A stretch of 64,000 bases of DNA from Phymatolithon calcareum. Its lineage: Eukaryota; Rhodophyta; Florideophyceae; Hapalidiales. Numbering within the stretch: position 1 is the stretch's first letter; each line of letters opens with the position of its first letter. The stretch covers positions 1,798,001 through 1,862,000 of the forward strand of contig OZ345365.1 in the NCBI GenBank assembly GCA_977006965.1, written 5' to 3'. Shown here piece after piece: positions 10,727 through 20,610 of the stretch. The notes under the pieces were generated by a model. The model was not told the DNA's origin. It saw nothing but the letters and a program-made list of their open reading frames with translations, and made no database searches. The position numbers were made by a program, and so were the translations under genes.

Positions 10727-11989
10727 TTAAATTCGTGGAGCGGAAGATCGAGCATTTGAGAACACAAGCGGTGTCTTTAGAGTCTGCACCTCAATGCTAG
10801 GGTTTGCCTTGAGAACTTTGTCAAGCACAGAGGGGGGAATTAGGTTTGCATCAGCGCCTTGGTCGGCTAGAACCGTAGCCTCGACAGCACCACCACAGAA
10901 CGATGCAGAGAATAAGGATGTATTATCTGTCTGATAGGCACCTTCGATCGCACCGACCGTTCCTTTATGGCGATTTCTCCCCTCGTCTGCGACCTTCTTT
11001 GCACGCTTGTTCTCCCGATATTGGGCCTTTAGTACTTTCTTCTCCTCCTCTGGGGTATCTTCACAGTCAACAATGAAGTGGCGCTTCGGACATTTGGTGT
11101 TGAGACATTTGGGCAGATCACGGTGGCGCTTACCGGCGCCCGTGGCAGAACTATTGTTCTTCGTACGATCAAAACGTTTCTTGGTGTCAGAGTTTCCATC
11201 GTCTTTGTCGTTGGCGCGGCTACTGAACTGACGACGTGGAGGCGGAACAGACGAAGGTTTCTCGGTAACACGCTTCGCAAAGCCATCCGAAACTTCAGAA
11301 GAGGTCGGCTTGTATCGCTTAGCGGCATTCATGTGGTCAATAAAGTGCGCTTCTTTCGCCAGCTCGCGCACAAAAGCTACAAAGTTCTCCTTGAACTCCT
11401 CGTCTGACTTAAGACGGGCAGTGATGAGCATTCGGTTCTTGAGGAACGGATGTGAAACACGCTTGAGAACATGCTCAACAGCGAGCTTGGAGTGCTTCTC
11501 CGTGAATTCATTGTAGCCACATTTCTCTAGGGTTTCCAGGTACTCGTGGACTAAGTTCCAGACCTAAGCCTCGAGTGTGCTGGTAGAGTCAGCCTTGTCC
11601 AGCTTTACAGAAGCTAGGTCCTCTTCAATACGGGCCAAATCATAGTCGTCAGGTTTGATGACGGCGTTCTTATTGACACAATCAATCAGGTGCTGTTCGG
11701 TAATGTAGTCAACTTTGTCCACGGGAATCCAGTCTCCAATAACAAAAACGTTCAAAATTGCCTTGGTAATAGAGTCGCGGTATGTGGTCAGCGGCATGTC
11801 GACATTCGGGTCTTGATTCTTTTCAGTAACTCGACGTTCGTAAACTTCACGAGCCTGCTTGAATTTCACGAAGTCCTTGGTGGTAATTCCCATCAGTCGA
11901 GGTGCTTCAACGGTCTCGACGATGGTTTGACGGATAGTGTTGGCACAACCATCAGGGGTGTTGGTATCCATCTTTCCGATCTGGGACAC
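10727..11989 (-). pseudogene. gypsy gag and aspartic protease
   Basis: The gag frame starts near 11989-11970 and is interrupted by an in-frame TAG at 11564-11566. After the stop the same frame stays open through a basic region, a zinc-knuckle-like CLNTKCPKRHFIVDC, and the protease active site ADQGADANLIP (D-x-G type). It ends at an in-frame TAA at 10727-10729, beyond which the same frame leads into RT. Gag, protease and RT were therefore one continuous frame, now cut twice. Read-through of the TAG cannot be excluded, but the second stop argues for decay. Confidence 0.8.
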
Positions 11990-12019
11990 AGCGAGTCACT
12001 CCCGCGGGAAAGTAATTAC

Positions 12020-12668
12020 TGTAACGCCTCAGAGCGGTCCAGAGAGAGATAGATGGAATCGAGTGCAGCGTTAGCTAGGCAAAGATGAGAGGCGAGTTCA
12101 CCGCGCGGCTTGTTCTTTTTCTTTCCGGCGGTGCTGCCTTTATTACTGTATATCTAGAGAAGCAAATGAAAGGCAGTGTAGATGATGAATATTTTCCAAC
12201 AGGGATTACCGAAGCAGCGAGAGGTATAGCACCCGACCGGTAGTCGTGGCGCAGACGACCGTCAGCGCTACGGGGGACAGCAAACGCAGCTTGCATCGGC
12301 GTCCATTCGGCTGCCTTGTGGAGATAGCGAAAGGTCTTCGCAAAGGCTTCCCTTTTGTTAGCAAAGTGAGACAGCGGAAGGTATCCGCTTATGTGTCCAT
12401 AGGGGAGCACCGGCCACTGCTGATACAGTGTAGGTACGGTGCGTGAGACAACGGAAGGTATCCGCTTATGTGTCCATTGGAGGAGCACCGACCACTGCTG
12501 ATACAGTGTAGATACGATGCGCGAGTGGGCGCCCATTCCAGGGACGCCCGGGGGAAATGATATGCATTGTTTTGATACCCTTCAGGAAACCGGCTTGATA
12601 TCTCATACCCAACAATGTTGAAGACCGTTGACCGGCTTTAGCCACGTGAGAGCAGAGAGGGTGTTACA
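12020..12668 (-). repeat. gypsy 5' LTR (649 bp)
   Basis: The matching LTR of the element, the same length and apparently the same sequence as 6507-7155, including the internal duplication (12366-12442 and 12443-12520). Transcription of the element would start here toward lower coordinates. Confidence 0.95.
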
Positions 12669-13201
12669 ATACTGGAGCAGACGGAGTACTGGTAGATTCA
12701 GTTCGTGCGGTGGAGCTGTACAATCGGTCCGTCGACGAAGGCGCTGACGGAATTGCAATGTTCAACCTAGCACATCTACTGCATAATGGAGCAGACGGAG
12801 TACCGATAGATTCAATTCGTTCGGTGGAGCTCTATAATCGGGCTGTGGAACAAGGAGATGATGTTGATGCAATGCTCCGATTGGGGAGTTTGCTCCAACA
12901 AAGCACAGACGGAGTTCCGGTAGATCTGCCCCGTGCCTTGCGCCTCTATTCACGTGCCGTCGAGGAGAGGGGAGACGTAGCTGCTATTTTGAAGCTTGGA
13001 AACATGCTCGAGCAAGGCGGAGAAGGAGTTCAAGAAGATATGATTCGTGCTAGGGAATTGTATTCTCGTGCCATTGATGAGTCCGCAGATGTCAATGCTA
13101 TGGTGAACCTGGCGCTGCTTCTTCGACGCGGTGGAGAGCATGCCCCGGTGGACCCAAATCGGGCTATGCAGCTGATAAAGCAGGCATACTTCTCAGTGTA
13201 G
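12669..13201 (+). pseudogene. Sel1-repeat gene, 3' part after the gypsy insertion
   Basis: The sequence resumes immediately after the LTR with the duplicated ATACT and continues the 4464 frame. Removing 6507-12668 and one ATACT joins LHT to GADGV in frame, matching the LxxGADGV consensus. It holds five more 38-residue repeats and a TAG stop at 13199-13201, ending LIKQAYFSV as in the upstream paralogue. Split from its promoter and start, this piece is presumably not translated. Confidence 0.85.
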
Positions 13202-14879
13202 AGCTTGCAAGAACGTCAACCAGAAGGCCCATGAGTCTTCAAATATTGCAGTATGCTGCACTGTGTTGTAAAAGATGGCTGAAACTTACCATCGTATTCA
13301 GACTGCTTTAGCGCCCACTTCCAGACACTCGAGTCGCGTGCTGCAGACAATTACGCGTCTACATTGGAAACAAGCACTTAAGTTTGCTTTCCTCCTTCCA
13401 CGACATTGCGCGTGCAAGATTTACCACGCAGACTTTGACTACCACAATTTCTGGGCATGTTCCAAGCATAGCTGGTAGTTACATGTCTAACTATGTTAGT
13501 GTTTAGAAACAGTATAAAAAACTCGATTGCAGCCTCACCATCAGGGGGAGAAAGAGCAGCCAGAGCCAGATTAACCATAATAACAATTTCCGTGGATGAC
13601 CAAGAAGTGGCAGTAGCTTCTGGGCTAGCAAGCTGACTATCGTTTGGTCAACTTTGTGTCAAGTTGCGAGACTCATCCACAGTGGATAATGTACTTAATA
13701 CAGCTGTGGTGCAATGCTCCGTGATCTAGTCGCCCGCTATTTTTCCATTTCTGGAAGCAGTCTACTGTATGCCACTGTTCTTATAGTCGTAGTGACCGTC
13801 GGTGGAGAGGAGGGACCAAGGAGGTTTTGGGGCTCTGCGATTCCGGTTCCGACGTTGCCTGATCCCGAGTCCGGGCCAGTTCGTCGCCATTACCGTTACG
13901 CAACCCAAACCGACCGATAAAACCCGTACCTTTTGCTTTTACTTGTCCCTCTTCCTTGTCTATTTCTCTCTCTACCACCTCCCTCCGTCGTGCGCGCGTG
14001 CGGTCCTACAAGCCGCAACTACAACGCGCGTCCGACGCTGCTCTGTCGTGTTAACGCGGAAAAGGGGTCCCGAACACCCCGATCGGCAAGCCCTCCCTCG
14101 GGCTTTGCACGACAACAGCCTTGCGTCATCTGACACTGACGGTGTCACTTTCCACTTATGTAATTTCCGTCAGGCGAGCGAACTCGTCTTCGTTGGATAT
14201 ACAAGAAGGTGTACTGGTTCAACCTTGTTGCTAAATGAAGTACCCGATATCGATTAAGAAAAACTTCTTCAAGTGAGCTAGATGACGTAGTAGAATATCG
14301 GCCTGATGATAAGCGAAGCCAAGCTTTCCGATCGGCTAGATGACTTCGATGATATTAGCGATTGTCGTGCTAGATTCACAGCCAGAAGAAGGATCTTTGG
14401 AGGACAATCGGTTCCACGATTAAAGTGCCCAAAGGGCCTATGAATCGATAGCTGTGTCCACCGCGAATGGAACACATCGTCTCCGGCGTGCGGGAAAACA
14501 GCGAGAAACTGCCTGTTATTCAATTTGAGGCTGTGGGAGTTTTTAAAATAAATCAACATATATCCCCCCGTTCGGTATTAGCCGCACTAGCTCGTGCTAG
14601 AATTCTTGATGGGTTCAGTTTTCTTCTTCATGCTTGGGTTGCTTCTCAGTGAGGAACTCCCAGCAGAATTTTATGTCTTTTCTGTTACCCTGATTTCGTC
14701 ATCCAACCTGGGTAAATAGTTGTGTTCCTAGCGAGCACGAAAGAGAACTATCACGAAATCAGTCCAATGAATACTACTGCAATAAACGCAATAAATGTTG
14801 CGTGTCTCGAACAAGGGATGACTGTCGATTTAGTTCACGTAGAATATCATGACCTCGGACTAGACCCCACCTTACTGCT
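13202..14879. other. intergenic, no recognised gene
   Basis: The first 120 bp match the 3' flank at 247-360. Short frames at 13714-14257 and 14278-14652 have biased, low-complexity translations and no motif I recognise. Nothing here is supported as a gene. Confidence 0.4.
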
Positions 14880-15095
14880 CGACAGACGGATAATCGAAAC
14901 AACAGATTTCTCGTGAATAAGGGGGTATCGCAACGATCGCCTTTATCTCCAGGTCTCTATAATATATTCATGGAAGTCCTCGCAGAAAGTCTATCGAGAA
15001 TCTTTCTCCAAATCTCTAAAACCCAAGAAAAGTTCCTAGCTGACGACATCATCCTTCACACATTTTCCCCACAGGGACTGGAAGCGCTCCTTGAC
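14880..15095 (+). pseudogene. LINE reverse-transcriptase fragment
   Basis: The frame from 14913 gives NKGVSQRSPLSPGLYNIFME and FLADDIILH. These are the RT motifs that precede and include the F-x-D-D catalytic pair of non-LTR retrotransposons. It is cut off after about 60 codons where the R1 tail begins. Confidence 0.75.
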
Positions 15096-15104
15096 TTTGC
15101 TTCA

Positions 15105-15290
15105 TTTTCCCCCGCGAGGTCCCGAAGGAGACCAGAGGTAGGTTTGTGTACCCCCACTGCATCGTGTTACCCCAACAAAAAAAGAAACTTAATCCAGCCA
15201 AACCTCTTGGCACTAGGAAAGTTGCCCCAAGGCTCAACAGATGCGCTGGTAACTTTTAAATAAAAATCTACCTTTCTTCTTTCTTGACAT
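15105..15290 (+). repeat. dispersed retroposon tail R1, copy 2
   Basis: It matches 1095-1285, with the GGTCCCGAAGGAGACCAGAG block, the GTTGCCCCAAGGCTCAACAG block and a T/C-rich end. It directly follows the RT fragment, which fits R1 being a LINE 3' untranslated tail. Confidence 0.65.
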
Positions 15291-15559
15291 TGCTTCAGTC
15301 TGGGCATCCGCCAATGGAATGATGTGGAACAACAAGCCGTTGAAAAGCTGTATCTTTTCTCCTGAAGAACAAGACGTAGGCGGCACATTCACATTGCAAA
15401 CGGAGACATTCAAACCGTAACCAAGACCACATAATTAGGAGTTTCTATTTTCCTCATGGTGTGAGAAAAATATTTTCCTTCTTCTTTCTTTCCTGGTGTG
15501 ACAGTAGCATCTACAATCGTGAGATGCGAAGTTGACAAAAATCGACTTCCACACTTGCG

Positions 15560-16275
15560 GATCCTACATTCGACCTGCGTACGGGTCTACAAGACCCTCG
15601 TGCGACCGATGGTGGAGTATCTACCGTAAATCAGGAGCTTCTGTACACCCCATTTCGGGAAAGGGTGGTACAGGAGCACTCTGAAACTAAGACCAGTCTT
15701 CACAAACACTTCGATCTAAATTTCTGGCAATGGAAGGAGACGGCCTAGAATCGATGCGGAAAAGGAAGATTCCATACGATAAGACAAGTGAATTACCAGC
15801 AATCCTCAAGTTCCCCAAGGTGAAGCACAGAAAACTCGCACTGCAGTATGCCTGCGGAAGATTCCCACAGGTGTCAACAACGTATGGCCGAAGGATTCGG
15901 CACAAGACCCAGAGAGCATATGGAGACCCTTGAAAGCACGCTAGCAGGGTACGACCTAGAAGAAGAAAAACGACTAGAAGCGGAAAAGGCGCTAGATGAG
16001 CTCTTACTATTTAGCAAGACACTTGTAGAACGCATGGAGAACGAAGAAGGCCTGTATGGATTCGTATAAGGCAAGGAAAAAAGCGGTCGAGTCCAAGCAC
16101 CAGCAATCCTTTAGAGGACTGAGATAGGATTACTTTGAATCCTGAGTTTTCCCGTCCGCGATTCTAATGGGCGTTTCGTGAGCTGCGCAAAGGTAGGTAG
16201 TATCGGAGGAAGCCTCGCCCATATCTTCGGAAGTCTGTGGGGCTTTTAATTAAACTTGAAAAATACTCTGAAATA
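15560..16275 (+). mobile_element. LINE family A, 5'-truncated copy
   Basis: About the last 700 bp of a LINE. It starts near VYKTLVRPMVEYL, continues through the C-terminal region (LALQYACGRFPQ, LESTLAGYDLEEEKR) and reaches the stop at 16067-16069. A 3' tail follows with GAGGAAGCCTCGCCCATATC and GGGGCTTTTAATTAAAC. The same segment is found at 18765-19107 (reverse), 34676-36075 and 41375-41528 (reverse). An internal frameshift lies near 15890. Confidence 0.8.
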
Positions 16276-16303
16276 AAAAATAGAAACAATTTTTGCCGCC
16301 TAG

Positions 16304-16394
16304 TGTCTATTGTACGGGAGGTCCTCAATTGTGGGCAACAGTTTCATATTTCGAGCGTCTTTGTAGGTACCGGTCAGTTGCCGTACAATAGACA
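16304..16394. mobile_element. 91-bp MITE with piggyBac-like ends
   Basis: It starts TGTCTATTGTACGG and ends CCGTACAATAGACA (14-bp perfect terminal inverted repeats). It is flanked by CTAG at 16300-16303 and 16395-16398. It has no coding capacity. The right CTAG is shared with the next piggyBac-like element. Confidence 0.85.
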
Positions 16395-16398
16395 CTAG

Positions 16399-18340
16399 TG
16401 TCTATGTGACGGGAATTTTCCGTCAATTGAGGGAATGAGAATCATTTAATTTTTGGACGCGAAAGCTACTCACTATCAGGCTCGTCAAAAGCATCAAGCA
16501 CATGGATGTGTTGAACATGCTTAGCAAAACATTTTCTGCCGGTTGACGTGCCACATATGTAGACTGCGGCGCCATCAAGCCTATTACATGACGAGCACAC
16601 GAGGGTCATTTTCTTGACTTGACAGACTCTGCAGTTGTTCTGCACAGCAAAAGTAGTCATCATGCCAGATGCAGTCTTCCTTTTCTTCTTCGCTGGTGTT
16701 AAGTGGGTTGCAACACCACTTCCGGAGGCATATTTACGTTTTGCACTAACTAAACGTTGTCGAACATTGCGCGAATCAAATGAGTTGTCGACAAGTTGTT
16801 CCGCCAGAGTTTCATAGTACCTTCGCTCTGTCATGTGGTCTTGAGATTCTTGATGTGCGCCGGAAAACAAAAGCCAGCTATCAACGACGCAAATTGCCAG
16901 AAGAGATGTGTTAGCACGAAAGCACCGGACTTGAGTGCGAACTTTTTCTTCATGTCCAAACTCTCTTGACGGCATCGATTATGCCTGTCAATTTGAGCAC
17001 AGGCCGAATAGTACGTCTCGCATACTTCAGGCTGAGGGACTGAAAGATCAACACGTGACGGAGATATGGTACGCTTTCTGTGATCGCTAATTGCATCGAC
17101 AAAATCCTGAACGAGCGACCACCGGTGCTGCTCGGATGACAAAGTGCCGTGCTCACTTGGTTGCTCGCTGAACGTGATGCACCGGAAGTACTCGGATAAC
17201 CGGTCTCTCTTCATCCCAGTGTTTGAAAATGAAGAAGCTGGGATATACTTGTTCCGCCTGGTAGACATCTATAAGTCCCTTTTTGCACCGAACTCAAATC
17301 TTATCATGAGAACCAGTATTCCAAAAAACTTAAGAAGCCCTGTCACGGTAGTCTCCTTTCTTCCGATTCGTTTCAGCTTAGCGGACGTCCAAGCAACAAT
17401 TTTTCCGAGGTGTATTTGGGGGGACATTGTCATGAAGCAGTCATACGGCGTGTGTAAACCGATGCCACAGTTTTCGGATATAATATCTCCAATTATAGTT
17501 CGAACATTCCAGAACTGACGAGGAATTCTTCCTCCAATTGGACAGATTGGCATGGCACTCCATGAAGAAAAGAGCTTTTCGCACGGTCTGGCCTAATGAC
17601 ATCAAGCTCTTCTTGCGAAGCTTGGTCCAAAGAAACTTGCAAGGCGTAGGCGAGAGAGCCCGGCATAGAGTGTTCAGAGCTTCTCTTGCTTGTGTTGAGG
17701 TTTGTGTGTCCTTCTGGTGTGCTTCTGGTTTACACTGGAACCGAGAACTCGGCGTTTGGCGAAGAAGATGTTCGACCCCGAGTACTGTAAGCCGGCGTTC
17801 GAGGTACAGAATTTTGCCTGCTGAGATTCGATACAACCATTCGATACGAAGGAGAGTCTTCGTCAGCCTTCCCTGCCTTGACGTTAATAATCTTGAAAGT
17901 CTTAATCTTAGTCTTCTCGATCGGTTTCTGAAAAAGAAACCATTTCGCGTGAAGGCACGTGCTCGATCGACCCTTGATATCATCGAAGAGTACCTCTTGA
18001 ACGGCGCTGTTCACCTTTATTGACTTGGAAAACGCTCCGCATAGTCCGAAGCACTCTGCCAGACTTGTTACCGATGTTGCTTTGGTGTGTACGGCTGCAC
18101 CGACCACTCGGCGCGTGTCTTTTTCTAGAGGCATCGTAGATGTCACTTTTGTGAGTGATCATTAGATTTTCGTTCCCACCGGCTAACGACCCGGTTTTAC
18201 GATAGTAAAAGGGGTACTCCCCACCAAGAACGAAAGCCCGCATTTCCGATTCTGGCGCTAAAAAACAGTTCCGCAATCTTTTTATAAACTTTTTTGAACT
18301 TTTAAATTACCCTCAATTGAGTGTGTTCGTCAAATAGACA
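16399..18340 (-). mobile_element. piggyBac-like element 1 of the tandem array
   Basis: The ends are TGTCTATGTGACG and CGTCAAATAGACA (12 of 13 match as inverted repeats), with CTAG at 16395-16398 and 18341-18344. The subterminal sequence contains the palindromic block TCAATTGA. The transposase is on the minus strand. Confidence 0.85.
16466..18230 (-). pseudogene. piggyBac-like transposase, broken
   Basis: The best-preserved part is the C-terminal cysteine-rich domain (C-R-V-C-Q-V-K-K, LVCSSCNR, GTSTGRKCFAKH) ending DEPDSE before a TAG at 16466-16468. Upstream pieces in shifted frames include FEFGAKRDL, PASSFSNTGMKRDRLSEYFR and the RWSLVQDFVDAISDHRKR region of the DDE_Tnp_1_7 fold. Several frameshifts separate the pieces, so no full protein is encoded. 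Cysteine-rich C termini in this family bind the terminal repeats and nucleosomes. Confidence 0.75.
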
Positions 18341-18402
18341 CTAGTGTCTATATACCGGGATTTTTTCTTCAATTGAGGACTGAAAATCATTTATTTTTGG
18401 AA

Positions 18403-18538
18403 TACAACCGATTACATGCTAGGGGCTGAGATAGAATACCAAACATAAGAGTAGAGCCACCCTAGTGAGGATAGCACCTGATGAAGCATTGCGCGTATAT
18501 TCGTATAACTGTGGGGCTTTTAAAAAATTGCAATAAAA
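18403..18538 (+). repeat. short retroposon R2 inserted in the piggyBac-like element
   Basis: A 136-bp insertion flanked by a 9-bp duplication TTTTTGGAA (18394-18402 and 18539-18547). It ends in GGGGCTTTTAAAAAATTGCAATAAAA, closely resembling the LINE A tail. Related sequence lies at 34150-34265 and, reversed, at 57355-57460. It looks like a SINE or a very short LINE 3' end. Confidence 0.75.
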
Positions 18539-18764
18539 TTTTTGGAAACGAAAGCTACTCACTATCAGGATGATATCTTCAGTCTTCGTTTTCTTTTTCT
18601 TGGGAGTTAAGAGGGTTTTAACACCGCTCCCGAATGCAAATGTACTTTTTTTGTGACTAAACGTCGAAGAGTAATGCGCGTGGCAAAATGTGTTATCGAT
18701 GAGTTGATCGAACAGCACTTGAGAATACCTTCGCTGCCTCATGTTTTTTAATTCAAGTTTATTT

Positions 18765-19107
18765 AAAAGCCCCACAGACTTCCGAAGATATGGGCGAGGC
18801 TTCCTCCGATACTACCTACCTTTGTGCAGCTCACGAAACGCCCATTAGAATCGCGGACGGGAAAACTCAGGATTCAAAGTAATCCTATCTCAGTCCTCTA
18901 AAGGATTGCTGGTGCTTGGACTCGACCGCTTTTTTCCTTGCCTTATACGAATCCATACAGGCCTTCTTCGTTCTCCATGCGTTCTACAAGTGTCTTGCTA
19001 AATAGTAAGAGCTCATCTAGCGCCTTTTCTGCTTCTAGTCGTTTTTCTCCTTCTAGGTCGTACCCTGCTAGCGTGCTTTCAAGGGTCTCCATATGTTCTC
19101 TGGCTCC
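18765..19107 (-). repeat. LINE family A 3' fragment
   Basis: Reverse orientation copy of the last approximately 340 bp of LINE A. It encodes LESTLAGYDLEGEKR and ERMENEEGLYGFV followed by the GGGGCTTTTAAAT tail. It interrupts piggyBac-like sequence whose uninterrupted form is seen near 21050. Confidence 0.8.
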
Positions 19108-20610
19108 GTCATATGCTGCTGACCGTCTGGATGGGCACCAGAGAATAAAAGTCATCTAGAAATCACGCAAATTGCCAGAAGAGTTAGATGACCCCTATGA
19201 ACTATAGTCGCACTTGTTGAAGATGCAGCATTATCGCACTTCTTCCACTCGCTGAGTGCTGTATCTCTCAACCATTCTCAGGCAAGTGACCTCCGTTCCC
19301 ATTAAAACAGGATATAGACTCATAGACGCAAATCAGGTCCGACGGAGGTACAGTGCGCTTTCTGTGGTCAGCTATGGCATCGACAGAATCTTGTCCGAGC
19401 GGCCAACGGTGCCTCGCAGACTACATGTTTCTCTTGGTTGCGCTCTGAATGAAATTCACTGGAGGTATTCGTCGAATGGCTTACTAGTCTTTGAAGAAGA
19501 AGGAGCGGTGAGATAGTTCTTTGGACTTGTTTTCCTCCAAAATTGCTCCCGGCGCTGAGCTCAACTCTTGCCATGAGGACAAGTATTTCGAAAAACTCAA
19601 TCAGCTCTGTCACTGTAGTCTCTTGTTGTCAAATTATTCTCAGCTTAGCGGACGCTCAATCAGCAAAATATTCGGAGGTGATCGTGGGGAAACATCTTCT
19701 TGACGAAATCGTGCTTCGTATGAAGACCACTACCGTCATTTTCGGATAACAAATCTCCGGTTAGAGAGCGAGGTTTTCAGAAATTAGAGGTAACTCGAAC
19801 CCGATAGCGGTTGTCGCTCGTACCATGTCTCCCCGTATGCGACAGTATTCTGCTCGTGGTCAGGTGAGACGGCATCAAGTTCGTTTTGCGATGTTCGTTC
19901 CGAAGAGCCCTTCAAGACGTAGGAGAGAGCCCAGAAGTGGGATTTAGAGCAGCTTAAGGTTTCATCGAAGCTTTTCTGTCCTTCTGAAAAGCTTCTAATT
20001 GCGACTGTGGACATTAAACTGGCGTTTCGCGATGAAGATGGGCGAGGATGAGTACTATAAGCAGTCCTGGGTTTGTAGTGCGCTTTGCCGGTGTTCGATC
20101 GGTTCAAGATGGTGAGCTTCTGCAATGCCATATTCAGTGTCCCCGATCTTGACGTTGAACCGGTTGACTCTCTCAATGTTCGTTTTCTTCAGCGAATGCC
20201 AAACTATGACACATTTTACGCGAAGTTATAACATCGCGCGACTATTGAGTTTCCTTGAGTACCTCCTGAACCGTATTACTTACACTTTGTTCAGTTGGAA
20301 AAGGCTCCATGTTGTCTGGAGCACTCTTCGAGACCGTTCACCGATGCTTGTGAGTACGGATGTACCGACCACGCCGGGCCGGACTTTTTCTCGCGGCATG
20401 GCAGGTCTGGTACTTCTAGGTGATCACTATATTTTCGTTGCTAGCGCAGAACGAAGAGATTTTAAGGTAGTAGTTGCGGTACTCTTGAACCACTATACAA
20501 GTCCGGCTTTCCAGTAATGGCGCGAATGATCCGTTCTGTGTTCGATTTACTAACTTTTTTGAGCTTTTGAAATGGTCCTCAATTGAGAACGTTCCGCACA
20601 TATACACTAG

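Larger units (their letters stand above)
6507..12668 (-). mobile_element. Ty3/gypsy LTR retrotransposon with chromodomain
   Basis: It is a full-length insertion of 6162 bp in minus orientation, bounded by two 649-bp LTRs (TGTAAC...GTTACA) and a 5-bp duplication ATACT at 6502-6506 and 12669-12673. Domain order on the minus strand is gag, zinc knuckle, aspartic protease, RT, RNase H, integrase, chromodomain, which defines a chromovirus-like Ty3/gypsy. I found no difference between the LTRs on reading, so insertion is recent. Even so, the polyprotein frame carries two in-frame stops and one frameshift. Just inside the 5' LTR (12019 downward) there is no TGG-type primer site. Confidence 0.95.
18345..20606 (-). 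mobile_element. piggyBac-like element 2 of the tandem array
   Basis: It starts TGTCTATATACCGG and ends near TTCCGCACATATACA, with CTAG at 18341-18344 and 20607-20610. Inserted within it are a short retroposon (18403-18538) and a LINE A fragment (18765-19107). The transposase is heavily decayed; a recognisable piece at 19368-19613 (minus) reads MARVELSAGSNFGG and SPLLLLQRL. The fragment upstream of the Sel1 start codon is closest to this copy. Confidence 0.75.

Noticed and set aside
13802-14257. 151-codon open frame
   Set aside because: Overlaps other frames of similar length, has no motif, and shows no similarity to anything else in the window.
16395-16398. CTAG treated as part of the terminal repeat and not a target duplication
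   Set aside because: Excision of the element at 39976-42196 leaves one CTAG that is needed to keep LINE ORF1 in frame, so CTAG belonged to the target.
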